Under the pieces are notes generated by a model. That model was not told where the DNA came from. It ran no database searches and saw nothing but the letters and a program-made list of their open reading frames with translations. This document shows positions 24,601 to 36,270 of a stretch of DNA of 64,000 nt, in pieces. A program made the translations under genes and the position numbers. The first letter of the stretch is position 1. Each line of letters opens with the position of its first letter. The DNA is from Ostrinia nubilalis (lineage: Eukaryota; Arthropoda; Insecta; Lepidoptera; Crambidae): contig NC_087104.1 of the NCBI RefSeq assembly GCF_963855985.1, forward strand, positions 2,790,001 through 2,854,000. Direction: 5' to 3'.

Positions 24601-25533
24601 ATCTCCGAATATATTTGTCTCTTTTACTCCCTTTGATACGGTAACATGAGTGAAAAAGACGGACAGATTAAGTTGACAAATTTTATAGTCACCAAAGGCA
24701 AGATTTCCCAAACTTTTAGCTCTACTTCACCCCACATTTCAGTATTTAAGACCCAAACTCTTTACATAGTAATTAATTTATTAATAAAAAACATAAAAAA
24801 ATGTACAAAAGAAGATAATATTATTATGTATTTATTAATTTGGTATAATTAAGGTGTGTTTCTTGACAAAAAAAATAATTTAGTTGATAGAGTTCAATTT
24901 ATAACTTAAATTCTTTCTTTATCTCAAGTAGACTTTGATCAAAGTTACATTCTTATGAGAGCATGACTACCTTTCTTATGAGAGCACGGAGACACGCATT
25001 GCGAGACCCATCTCATAATAATGTCTCTACCCACATTCGCACTTTATATTATGTACGAGTAAGAACTGAGAATACTTTAACTGACGTACCCAAGGGGTTC
25101 ACACACCACTTTGAGAACCACTGCCTAACGTTGGAATTGTAAAAATCAGTCCTTTAAGTGATTGCATCAAAGTACGCACTTAGTGCGTTGTTTATTTGTT
25201 ATTGGAGTAGTGCGTGTCGAATACAAATTAACGCGAAGAATTTGACGTTCGTTGTTGACTCTACCTGTTTTTTAATTTGATGTGCTAGGGTTTTTAAGTT
25301 ATTTTTAGGTAGATACCTAAATAGATAACACTTAATTGTAGGCATATCACACAAAACAAGAATAGAGAAGACAGAAATACACAAAAGAGACCTCACAATG
25401 CAGGCTGTTTTATCGCTATGAAGCGATCTCTTCCAGAGGACGATTGTTAAAATAAAAAGGGGAAGGCGGTGAACTAGTTAAATAATGGTTAATTTCTTCA
25501 GTTTTTGCAAAAAACAATAGTTATTTACTTCTT
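21621..25533. other. Gene-free stretch with RTE scraps and (CAT)n
   Basis: No host exon found. (CAT/TCA)n tracts at about 22,697-22,730 and 23,680-23,700 precede RTE-like scraps (CAGTCTACTGCTGGGCTATG at 23,709; GTGGCAGTGGGCACGTAGCT near 22,940). The rest is AT-rich, and a 68-codon frame at 24,646 has no recognisable features. Confidence 0.4.
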
Positions 25534-25657
25534 AGACTGACCACCTAATTTTAACGGTTACTACATACATAACGATAACCGGTTCTTTTTGTATGGAGTT
25601 TGACAGATTTTTGACTTTTGTGAAAGTCAAAGTAAGATGGTGCAACCCAGCCTTTAG
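25534..25657. mobile_element. GGCTGAGTTGCACC-family MITE copy
   Basis: Contains CGATAACCGGTTCTTTTTGT and ends AAGATGGTGCAACCCAGCC. The left terminus is worn. Confidence 0.6.
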
Positions 25658-26184
25658 AATTCATGAGTCGCCATAAGCATTGAAGCATAAAAATATACGG
25701 CAGCGAACTAAAAAACATATTACGAAACAATATATTTTTTTCATTTTCATAATTACATAAAAAATACATTACAGTGAAATTAATACTCGTAATTTTAGAC
25801 AAGCAATTTCGAACTGTCAAGTTGTCGATTAATTGAATTTTGAGCAATATTCCGTCGAATTCTATTTCTTAATTAACTTGTTTCTTTCAGCTTTCAATTT
25901 TATTGAAAAAATAAGTAGAGCAGTGTAACCAGTTATGCCTGTTCATGCAACGAGTTATGTTACTTATGTTATAGATGGCACATTAAGCTATAAACTAGAG
26001 CACCTAATAATGTACATGTAAAGAAGCGATTTCGTTACTAAAATGTATGTCTAATGAAGTCTAATGAAGATGATATACACCTCTTTATAATTATTTTCAA
26101 ACGAGAATATTCCATAATAATTATTACAGTTACTCCGTGACTATTGCGCTTGCAACAGTGCCGAAATATCGGATATTCGAAATT

Positions 26185-26307
26185 AAGGTACATGGTAGCA
26201 ACGCACCTGTAACGCCCCTGGGTCTGCGGGTGTCTATGGGCGACGGTAATCACTTACCATCAGGTGATCCGTCTGCTCGTTTGCCTCCTGTCACATAAAA
26301 AAAAACC
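26185..26307 (+). repeat. LINE 3' end with poly(A)
   Basis: The segment GTGTCTATGGGCGACGGTAA, CACTTACCATCAGGTGATCC and GTCTGCTCGTTTGCCTCCTG followed by a run of A is a common lepidopteran LINE tail as I recall it. There is no ORF. Confidence 0.5.
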
Positions 26308-26329
26308 CCGTCAATAATAAATTAATAAA

Positions 26330-26411
26330 TTAACTGGTGTTTTTTGTACGGACTTTGACAGATTTTTAACGTTTGTCAAAGTTAAAGTAAGATGGTGCAA
26401 CCCAGTCTAAG
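26330..26411. mobile_element. Half MITE, GGCTGAGTTGCACC family
   Basis: Only the right half is present, from AACTGGTGTTTTTTGTACGG to GATGGTGCAACCCAGTCTAA. Confidence 0.55.
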
Positions 26412-28279
26412 AGAATATTCAGATTCTGTTTTTAACCAACTTCAAAAAGGAGGTTATTAATTTGGTTCTATGATTTTTTTTTATCCATCGGTAACGCTTA
26501 TACATTAATTTCATCTCAATAGAATTACTAGAATGATTTTAGGAAACCATAACGTCATTTTATTTTATTTATCTGTTCTATCACAGATCGTATCCAGCAG
26601 GAAGGATAAGGTTATGGTTTCCGGAGCCAGTCTCAAAACTTAGATCTGGACTCTGATAACTGAAGACATTAAACTTAATAATAATGTGGGTAGAGTTTGG
26701 TAGGTTGGGTAAGATAGACGACTTCGGTGACATTTCATCCGCCAAAATTTCTACGGAGGTTTATATCTCTAAAAGAACCTCTGTTGAAGACTGGTCAGTC
26801 TCTGAAAGAAAAGAAAGAAAAATCGTTATTTGAAAACAGCTAAAAGAGAATAACACGCAAAATATTTCAATATTTACTTGACACTGGCTAGTACAAATGG
26901 TAAGAAGCCATAATCCAAAAAATATAAAAAAATTAAACCAACACTCTAAATTCAAATTCAAACTTGAAAAAAAAACAAAAGTGCTTCAGAGCTTGTTTTT
27001 AAAAAAAAAGACATGACAAGACATACTTACGAGTAGCGCGTAGGTTACCTATATTTTCTTTAAATCCAACGCACAGTAGTATAATCCTATTTACTAAAAA
27101 CAACATAATTTTCGGAAAACCGAGTGGGTGGCTCCATTTAAACGACATATTAATTGCCTCTTGAGTTTTGACTCATCCAACTCCGCAACGATGGTTATAA
27201 ATCTCAAGATGCTTTATTGCACGCCTGAAATTATTACAGAATAATTTACAATGCACGTCTGTATTTCCAAGACGTGTAATATTTAATTGTATTCTGGCAA
27301 CGCATAAATCTCAGATGTAAAGATATACTGCTTATTTATTTGTAAAAGACAATTTTACAGCCGTTCAATCAAACGTTGGCGTGAAAAAGAAACAAAAACG
27401 AATTGTAAAAGACAATATTTATTACAGAATATTCCATAAATCAATAGGACACTTAAATATTTTAAGGGAATATAATAAATCATTGAGGAACATTATTTAT
27501 GATGGTGAAGATAAAAGTCTACGTACAAAGCGGGATTAAAAAATAAAACTCCATAAACTGTTGTCTTTGGAAACATCGCTGTTTAAAACTACAAATTTTT
27601 ATTCTGAATCTTGCACTGAAAAGATAAGTAATTAATTAAATTTTAATCAATACGATAAAATAAATAAAATCAAGGAAAAATGTTAGAAATGTCGTTAAAA
27701 TAACATTAAAGTTTAATTACTTAGTTATTTTTAGTACGCGACTCGGGCTAAGAATTCTTGTTGATATTTTGAAGGAATTTGGGTCAATTTTGTGAAAATA
27801 TTTCAAAATAGTTTATGCGGACATTAAAATTGTTTATGCTTAGTTCTTGTATAGGTAGTCCACTTAACTTAAATTACTATACAATATACACGCAAACCAG
27901 TAATTTAATTCACTCAGGTATTTCATATAAAGTAGGTAAGTTTTTTTATTCATATTAAATAACTTTTTAGCATATTTAATTCAGTTCCTAGTCTAAAAAT
28001 GTAGTAACTTATTAAATAAATAAGTACCTATCAAAAAAACCTTTTCGGGTCTTTTAAAGTATATTAACTCGTAAATACAATACCAAAGTAACCAGTGCGT
28101 GTGCGAATTCGTAAGAGAGCTTGTAGAGGCCTTATACGCCCCGCACTGGCCCCACGCACGGCCCGCGAAAGCCCCACTAACGCCCCACAGCAATTAATTT
28201 ATTTTCCTTTGAAATACCTGGCTTGTTCTGCATTAAAAAAATATATTCATTCTAAAGTTTCCCATTTCTTTGTCCACAG
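26412..28279. other. AT-rich stretch upstream of lipid phosphatase copy 1
   Basis: No coding segment that could serve as the missing first exon (an ATG ending in a phase-1 donor) was recognised with confidence. The final bases form the polypyrimidine/CAG acceptor of the first visible exon. Confidence 0.4.
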
Positions 28280-31200
28280 TGGCAGCAGTATGCATCCTGC
28301 TAGAAGTCGGGGCATTGCCAAGTCGCCGGAGCGGGTATACCTGCAACGATCCTGCCCTCTCTTTCAAACACACGGGGGATACTTTCTCCATCTCGCTCGT
28401 GGCTGCCATCACAGTGATCGTACCGTTTTTGATTGTGAGTATGAATTTATGATTGTAAATAAGTATCTATCTATCTCTATGACTTAATTTTGTATTAATT
28501 AAAAATCTGACCAATAAAAGCAATAAGGTCCTTTCGCTAGCTCCAACTGGAGGGCGTCGAAGCGGTAGGACTTATTCCTACGCGCAGACCACCTACCTAC
28601 TTTTTGTCGGCCGATAGTTGGGTCGAGATGTTAATCAGTCAGTAATCAGTATGGACATGTATGAAGGTGCGCAAATAACATTGGCCGATTCTGCATACAA
28701 ATTGAATTCGATAACAACTCGTCGCTTGCCTCTCTAACTGATGTATCTGACATTTTTTTCGAAACTGAGTATATACACCATCATAATCAATTTTACAAGA
28801 CGAATCGATGTGTCTAATCGCCTGAAAATTTTGCAAAATGTCAGTTACGTCAGTTAGAGAGGCAAGCGACGAACTATCGGCCGACTAAAAGTCGGTATAG
28901 TCAGCGGGGAGTCTTAATAAAGATATTCAAGTCCTTTTTAACCGACTTTAAGAAGGAGGAATCATAACAGTTCGTCTGTATATTTTTTGAACATTTATTT
29001 CTTTTATCAAGTGAAGCTATGTGCCCCGCCCACTGCCACTTGATTTTAGCGATTCTGCGGGCTATGTCAGTCACTCTGGTTCTCCTACGGATCTCCTCAT
29101 TTCTGATTCGATCACGCAGGGAAACTCCGAGCATAGCACGCTCCATCGCTCTTTGGGTGACCTTGAGCCTTCTTATGAGGCCCATAGTAAGCGACCACGT
29201 CTCAGAGCCATACACCATCACTGGCAACACACACTGGTCAAACACTTTTGACTTGAGACACTGCGGTATTTCGGACGTGAGAATTTCGCGAAGCTTCCCG
29301 AACGCTGCCCAGCCGAGTTGGATTCGACGACATAGCCCGCAGAATCGCTAAAATCAAGTGGCAGTGGGCGGGGCACATAGCTCGAAGAGCTGATGGCCGC
29401 TGGGGCAGGAAAGTTCTTGAGTGGCGACCACGAGCTGGAAGACGTAGCGTGGGCAGGCCTCCCACTAGGTGGACCGACGATCTGGTGAAGGTCGCGGGAA
29501 GTACCTGGATGCAAGCGGCGCAGGACCGGTCTTTGTGGAAATCCTTGGGGGAGGCCTTTGTCCAGCAGTGGACGTCTTTCGGCTGAAACGAACGAACGAA
29601 CGAACGATCAAGTGAAACACTCATTAAAGTTTTCTTCTCCATAGATGTGGGCCGTAGAAGCAATACACCACCGCGAAGAAGAATACAGCATGAAGCAGAA
29701 CAAGTTGCTGACCACGGCCAAGACAGCCGGCTTCATATACCGCGACTACATCTACGGAGCCGTGGTCAACCTGACTGTTCTGGAGGTGGTCAAGTGCGTC
29801 ATCGGGTCTCCGAGGCCGACCTTCTTTGATCTGTGCGAGCCTGACACTCCTTGCAATGGGTAAGCTAAACTTTATATTCTGTAGGTAGTCCTATCATTCT
29901 ACCTGTTTATTTACCATTATTGACCGTACTATAGTCTGATCTGCGAGCACGTAGAATTTTGTCCAATGACCCCAAGCTACCCATCCTTGTCGCTCGCGCG
30001 TAATTATGTTGCTGTCGCGCTCGCACACTCACTGCGGGCGCCCGTCGCACCGATAAGGATGGGTAGCTTGGGGTCATTGGACAAAATTCTACGTGCTCAC
30101 AGACCGGGCTTTAAAGAGGTGTTTAAGTACGTCATCGGCTCTCTAAAGCCAGTCTTCCTTGTGAGTCTGTCGTCTACGTGGACAAGTTGACTAAAGTCTG
30201 GTAGACTGGTACGGGACTATTCCCGCCTCTCGTTCCCACCGCTGCAACTCCTGTGTAGCCAGGATCTACAGCTTGACCGCCAATAAAAACCCAACCACTG
30301 AAGGTCAAGTTTGTCCCGGGGGAAAGTTAACTGTCATTGGACCCGCAACGAAATTAATCAAGAACATAGAAGTTCGAAGTCAAGGTTCGACTTCCCTCCA
30401 TGGTAGACTGTTAGTCTAGGTCGTTATCAGGTCTCCGAGACCAATATTCTTCGATCTGTGCGAGCCTAGCCTTCATATTTAGTAGTCCTTTCTTTCAACC
30501 GAAAGAAAGACGAAGGATGAAGATCTCCAAAGGGTTTCCATGAAAGTGTTCTACGCTGTCCGCATCCAGGTGCCATTGACATTCATCAGGTAATCGGTCC
30601 TCCGAGTGGGACACTACGTCTTTTAGTGTTTGTCTACACTTGTCAGAACGCTGCTACATAATTATTTATTATTATTTTAGTAAATGAATTCGAATTAATG
30701 TCCGAGTAATTTATTTTATGTTTTATCACTTTAATAACTCATTTTCCTTAATAAACTGTTTACTAAGATACTTAACCAATTATGTCATTAACTTAAATAA
30801 TTAACTTCCGGTCTGCGACTTCATCTATGATGATTTCAGATGTTGTTAATTAATGTGTGCACATAATAGTCATGTAATCAGACAATTATTGATTTGTTAA
30901 CAAGATCATTGACGTTATATCTGGACTGTCATTATAAAGATCGTTTAACTTTGTAAGGAAACTCGTAGAATTGTGTAGAAATATCGATTATGATTTCAAA
31001 AGATTTTCAGCGTCTTACATTAGTGTTATTTGCAAATCTTCAGGAATTCTTTTGTTGTATGTATTGAATACGATATTATTCTTTCAGTGTGTTTTAAATA
31101 ATGTGCCAGTGCGCATGATGTTCTGAACAATATGAAAACATTCTTTGTGTGATTGTTTCTTGTTAGTGTCAGTCTTCAAGTGATTGCTATAATTTTAAAA

Positions 31201-33578
31201 GCGATTGGAATTGACGTTAGTTCTGTCGTAGATCATGTACTTTAGAAATCATGTTTTGCACGGTAGAACAATGCTGTGTGACCGGATTGATGTATATTGT
31301 TAACTTGTTATTGAAATCATTTATTACATCAGCCCAGTCAAGTTAGACATACAGGATTAAAATACTCGTAATTGACATAGTGCTGCTTTTTCTCCGGATA
31401 ATGTGAAAATATTCATGGTCTTTCGAATTTTTATTTACTTAGGCTGAGTTGCACCACCTAACTTTAACGGTAACTAACGATAACCGGTGCTTTTTGTATG
31501 AAGTTTGATGTATTTTTGACGTTTGTCAAAGTTAACCGGTTGACTCGTCCTTTGCAATACGGAAGCATTGAAAACCTACTCTGCTACCTAACACAAAGGC
31601 TCTACTCATAAAAAAATTCAAACTGCTATTGATCTGGACCTAATGAAATTTAACCATTCACATACATTTAAATTCAGGTCTACATTTAAGTATTCTTTCA
31701 AAAAACGAACCAAAATCTAAAAAAAACAGGTCTATTCCACTTTGATCACCTGGCTTTGATCATCCAGGTGATCAAAGTGGACTCCAAGCGACAATTTGGT
31801 GTCCATGATAAGATGACCTGGGTGATCAAAGTGGACTCCAGTTTAATTAATATTTTAGTTTCCTTTGATCACCTATAAATAAATTACACCTCTAAATAGG
31901 ACATGCACCAAATTGTCACTTTGATCACTTGGGTGATCAAAGCCAGGTGATCAAAGTGGAATAGACCAAAAAATATTGTATATGGGGCCTTTATTCGCTG
32001 TAAGTTCTGCTTCATGTTTGATAACTGATAAAATATAACCAAGTTTGTCATCCCCAGGTCTGAATACGTGAGCAGCTACACCTGCACCTCCACCAAGTAC
32101 TCCCGGTACCTGGTCATCGACTCCACCAGGAGCTTTCCCTCTGCGCACTCCTCGCTGGCCGTCTACTGCGGCCTGTTCTTAGCAGTGAGTATAAAGTAGA
32201 TATTATCGTCAGTCCATTCGCTGGATGTAGCTAGGTAAGATAAGGAAAACCTGCCTAGGCGCAGACTACAGATTTTTTATCGGCCGATAGTTGGGTCGGG
32301 CTGTTAATCAGCATTGACATGTATGAAAGTGCGCACATTGGTATTGGTATTGATTCTTCATACTAATTAAAATCGGTCCCAACTTTCGGCCGACTAAAAG
32401 TGTGTATTCTTAAGAAGAAAGAAAGAAAAATGTCCCTATGAAACGCTTTAAATAGCACTCTTGGTGTTTAGCGCATAGAACGAGGAACTTTTTCAAATAA
32501 TAGAGGCGAATATTAATTACTGCTGGACAAATGTTTAATCCTCAGGTGATAATTGAGACTACGAAACTTTGCTTGCAGAGCAACAAACTCGCGGTTCTAG
32601 TGTTTACCTAATATCACTATACTCGAAGAAGCCGCATGGCAGATTGTGGGATAAATTTCCATCGAAGACAATATGATTCTCAGACCCTGATCTTATAGAA
32701 GATTGTCCAAACTCCCTCAGTCGATATCCAAACCTTAACCAAACTTCTCTTTACAGTGGTATCTCCAAAGAAGAGCGTTCAGCTGGCACAACCGTTCAGT
32801 CCTGGTGGTGCCTCTCCTCCAAATCGCTTGTCTGGTCTACGCAGCTGTCTGCTCTCTCAGCAGGCTCACCGACCACCGGCACCATTGGTGGGACGTGCTA
32901 GTCGGTGGCTCAATGGGGATGCTCACTGTTCTGTATACGGTAAGGTTCAATGACATTGACTGGTAGATCGATTCAGTAAATCGATTTGATATTACAGAAG
33001 TGACACTAGGTCTCTAAACAAAGCAGCATTCGTCACAGATTTCTCATCGTGAACGTGACCGCTTCAATTTAGAGTGCGTCTTTTATTTTCTAAGACAACT
33101 GCGTAAAGCGCTCGCTATTTGGTTATCATAGAGTGACAACTCTATGTAACTCGGTGGTCTGCACCTAGGCTAACATTTGTACCTAGATTCTGATGATGTA
33201 TTGTATTTGTGAACTGTAATAATTGTTCTGTAATACGGGACTATTCCCACCTCTTGTTCCCACCGCTGCAACTCCTGTGTAGCCAGGAACAACAGCTTGA
33301 CCGCCAATAAAAACCCAACCAGTGAAGGTCAAGTCTATCCCGGGGGAAAGTTAAACTGTCATTGGACCCGCAATAAAAGTGCAATTATTGTGCTATAGTA
33401 ACTTATCAGTAATTTCTGGCTTTACTAAACAGCTTAATCTTTCCAGGTGCTAGTCCTCTGCAAGAACTTCTCCCAGCCAGCCGTGGTGAGCACCAGCGAT
33501 ATCTCCAGCAGCGACGGCAACAACCACCACTCAGTCCGACGGCTGCTGTCCAGCGAACCACACGTGGTCGTGCCCTAG
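28280..33578 (+). CDS. Lipid phosphate phosphatase, wunen/PLPP-like, copy 1 (first exon not found)
   Basis: Five exons: 28,280-28,434; 29,645-29,859; 32,058-32,184; 32,757-32,939; 33,447-33,578 (TAG). All have GT/AG borders and the frame closes across every junction (phases 1, 0, 2, 0, 0). The product is an integral membrane PAP2 enzyme that dephosphorylates lipid phosphates at the cell surface or in the ER lumen (family knowledge). The first exon shows the family signature SGYTCNDPAL. C1 is KCVIGSPRP (K, six residues, RP). C3 is SRLTDHRHHWWD, with nucleophile His and its Asp. C2 reads PSAH, not the usual PSGH. The first visible exon enters with phase 1, so an upstream exon carrying the start codon is missing, presumably in the repeat-rich DNA to the left. 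About 270 residues are visible. The tail is Ser/His-rich and differs from copy 2. Introns hold SINEs, MITEs and RTE pieces. Confidence 0.9.
28600..28896. mobile_element. MITE (GTCGGCCGATAGTTGGG ends) with inner palindrome
   Basis: TTTTTGTCGGCCGATAGTTG faces AACTATCGGCCGACTAAAAG. A compact relative lies at 32,270-32,405. Inside is a second foldback, TCGTCGCTTGCCTCTCTAAC against GTTAGAGAGGCAAGCGACGA (about 28,717-28,872), probably a nested insertion. It lies in the first visible intron of phosphatase copy 1. Confidence 0.6.
28966..29330 (-). pseudogene. RTE-type LINE C-terminal fragment, inverted
   Basis: Minus strand: RRIQLGWAAFGKL, KVFDQCVLPVMVYGSETWSL, QRAMERAMLGVSLRDR, then RRIAKIKWQWAGHIA. 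These belong to the region after the RT domain in RTE-clade ORFs. It meets the plus-strand piece at 29,329 head to head. Confidence 0.75.
29329..29606 (+). repeat. RTE-type LINE 3' end with (AACG)n tail
   Basis: Plus strand: DIARRIAKIKWQWAGHIARR, then WGRKVLEWRPRAGRRSVGRP, TRWTDDLVKVAG, GEAFVQQWTSFG and stop, then AACGAACGAACGAACG. Open throughout, so this copy is fairly young. It ends about 40 bases before the exon at 29,645. Confidence 0.8.
29945..30098. mobile_element. Foldback MITE with ~43-bp perfect arms
   Basis: GAGCACGTAGAATTTTGTCC, AATGACCCCAAGCTACCCAT on the left are exactly complementary to the right arm ending CTACGTGCTC. The loop is GC-rich (GCTCGCGCG, GCGGGCGCCCG). It lies in the second visible intron of phosphatase copy 1. 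Confidence 0.75.
30209..30345 (+). repeat. SINE family B copy, intronic
   Basis: Same ordered blocks as 12,354-12,480, with the extended tail AACTGTCATTGGACCCGCAA, in the 29,860-32,057 intron of phosphatase copy 1. Confidence 0.65.
31440..31535. mobile_element. Left half of a GGCTGAGTTGCACC MITE, intronic
   Basis: TTAGGCTGAGTTGCACCACC to GTTTGTCAAAGTTAAC; the right end is replaced by unrelated sequence. Confidence 0.6.
31729..31967. mobile_element. MITE with ~70-bp arms built on CTTTGATCACCTGG
   Basis: Ends GGTCTATTCCACTTTGATCA and its exact complement. Each arm carries two or three copies of the word GTGATCAAAGTGG in alternating orientation, so many alternative hairpins are possible. It lies 90 bp upstream of the exon at 32,058 in phosphatase copy 1. 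Confidence 0.75.
32270..32405. mobile_element. MITE with TCGGCCGATAGTTGGG ends
   Basis: ATCGGCCGATAGTTGGG faces CCCAACTTTCGGCCGACT. A compact relative of the element at 28,600, in the 32,185-32,756 intron. Confidence 0.6.
33236..33372 (+). repeat. SINE family B copy, intronic
   Basis: Third copy of the family. It lies in the last intron (32,940-33,446) of phosphatase copy 1, ending about 75 bp before the last exon. Confidence 0.65.
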
Positions 33579-36080
33579 CCCCAAGCCGTGTAAGCTGACG
33601 CTTACAAAATACCGACCGAATTGAGAACCTCCTTTTGTGAAGTCGGTTAAAGACGCTGCCACCGGCAATTGTGACTTCTGTGTGTGATGTAGGCTGTATG
33701 CTATGTATTTTCAATTCATCTTGGAGACTTTTTGGAGGCGTGCTCGTGCAGTTGCGCATGTTATAGTCTGTGCCAATAGACTGTCATTTTTTTTAATTAA
33801 ATAAAATTGGCTGAAATGGAGAATATTACGAGTAAAATCACTTTTAAAACCTAGTTGCAAAAGCTAAATTACTTTTTATTGATCAATATCTTCAATAGTA
33901 CTTTAATTAACAAGAAGAGATTTCCTTAATCACCAGACAGTAATCGGTGTTACTTTTAATTTTAACACCAGCCCATAAGTTGTCGCAAACTGGTGGTAGG
34001 GCAAGCTATATTTGGGACTTGTTTAAGCATCCTAAAAAGGACCTAAGTACTGAATAAACTATTTGAATTTGTCGTTTGACATCATTTCACTGTTGTAACA
34101 TCGTCAGTTTATATTGGCACGGACTATAGATCTCTTTTATTGAACAAAAATGCTACTTTAGAAATTTGACTTTTTAAAATTAACTTAGGTACGTTTTGCC
34201 ATAGTAAGAAAATAGTGCAAGTTGTGTGTTTACTTTAATTAGTAATAGACTATTTGCATTTAAATTATCAGTAAAATTCTAGCTAGTGCTCTATTTCTCT
34301 ACATCTGACAAAATGCTGTAGTATTTGATCTATTGCAATTATTGTATTATCGTAATAACCCCATGGTATGATAGAGACGGCGCTCTACTATTGTTTTTTC
34401 TAGCATAACTCCGTTTCAGTCTTTTTCAAAATGGCGCCCAAAGTTTGGCTATGCAGCCGTATTCTGTAGTTTGCCAGGATTTATAAATAAAAATCGATAG
34501 CAAATAAGAATTTTAACATAATAATGTCTTACTCATGTTATATTTTTTTTCCTATTTGCTATGCGATTTTCAATATTTATTTATTTCATTATTATAATAC
34601 AAATACTGATCATAGGATATTTAAATGTAGACCTCATTGTGAAACCGTGATAGTAAATAGTTAAGATTTTACGTAATGACAAAAATTTATTTAAAATAGT
34701 TGAAGTAATTTTCATAGCAAGAAAAACCAGTGATGATCTTTTTTGTGTAGATATCTTTAGTTATTTTATATTATTTTAGTAACAGATCAATATAGTACAG
34801 TCGATAACATAATATTATTAAGTTATCACAAAATTACGATTTCCATTATTTAATTTAGATCCAAAATTAAGAATCCATCAAGTAATTCGTAATTTTGTGG
34901 TAACTTGAATGTAGCAAACATTATTTATTTTCTTTATTTGTACGATTTTGTAGAACGTGATCGATCAGTTCCAATCATTTTGTTTTAATGTTTAAATTAA
35001 GACAAATCATGATTATAATTCCATTTAAAAAATCACGATATATTTTTTCGTTATCATTTGTATTAAAAAATACAAGCTATTAGGAAAAAAAAACATTAAA
35101 TATTTTCTATCGATCACAAAATATTTGAATGTTCTTTCTTACTTGTATTAAATGTTGTGTGTTCATACTCTTTTCTCCGTATTACAGAGGCAATGCACTA
35201 CTTACTCGATCTTAATTTATTCTATTTAAATAAGCGTCGAATCCAAATCAATTTTATAAAAACCTAAAAAGACAAAATACAGCTTGTAGAACTGATTATC
35301 ATATTCGTGTGTAATAATGGTTCTGGTGCTTTTTTAGAAACTTCGTTTTTATGGAAATGGTTTGGAATAGACAATAAATGGTGATTAAAAATTGTGTAAT
35401 TCAAAAAGATGCTAGAAGTCAAACTTCTCAATATTATAAAAAATTTTGACTGAAGCTAAAATTCATTGAGGAATTTCGACTGGCGACTATACACTACTGA
35501 AAAAAACAATTTTTACATCGAAATCGTTGATAAATTAAAATCTTTGACAAAATTATTAGCGATTTCGATGTATTTTTCGTAGTGCAAGTTATTAATCATG
35601 AATCATACGATTTCTAACACCCTATAGTTAGGTCAGCACTGACAGTATTCGCTGTATGGTACCTGTCTAGTCGTAAGATAAAATATAGTTTTATTTAAAA
35701 CTTAGCAATAGATTATCCACCCACCTTATACCTAACATCTATCTTTCAAATCTGCTTTTGATTGTAAATATTTAAGTTTAAACTTTCTTAAAAAAAGTCG
35801 TAATTCGACTTACGTCTTTTTTGCAATAACCATTTTTATGTTAAAAAATACGATTGAAAAATCTGTTTTTATAATTTTACGGTCAGAAAAAATGGAACTG
35901 CAAAAAAATTATGAGTATTTTTTTGTATTTTTTTTTACACGTGACCACAATGACATTCCTTCGCATTTAGTTTACGTAGTTTTAGTGTTATGGCATTGTT
36001 GTAAATATAGTTTAAGTAGCTGACGCGTGTTTGAATATCAGTTCGTGTATGTGTCGTCAATAAAGAAAAGTGAATTTTTA
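33579..36080 (+). other. Probable long 3' UTR of phosphatase copy 1
   Basis: After the TAG at 33,578 there are 2.5 kb of AT-rich, non-coding DNA nearly free of recognisable mobile elements, unlike its surroundings. It closes with AATAAA at 36,059-36,064 followed by a T/G-rich stretch. An earlier AATAAA lies near 33,800. Treating all of it as one 3' UTR is inference. Apart from ordinary T-rich words such as TTTTTTGTAT I see no defined element. Confidence 0.4.
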
Positions 36081-36204
36081 ATTTACTTGTTTTATTCATC
36101 TATTAATACAACATAAGTACGAAATAAGTACCTACACAGTGAATAAAAAATTCTAGCGTTAAGAGTCGCTTCTCAAACAAAATTTTAAATAACTGGAAAA
36201 AACT

Positions 36205-36270
36205 CAGATGATCCGAGCAGTCACCTGGCAAGCGAAAGGTCGTAGGTTCAATTCCCACCTTAGGCAATTT
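36205..36270 (+). repeat. tRNA-like fragment
   Basis: AGGTTCAATTCCCACC resembles a T-arm with B box, preceded by CACCTGGCAAGCGAAAGG. No acceptor-stem pairing or good A box was seen, so it is more likely a SINE head or tRNA relic than a gene. Confidence 0.3.

Noticed and set aside
29238..29663. 141-codon minus frame
   Set aside because: Antisense shadow of the open plus-strand RTE fragment at 29,329-29,606; the GC-rich antisense of RTE always looks open.
33406..33759. 117-codon minus frame
   Set aside because: Antisense shadow of the last exon of phosphatase copy 1.
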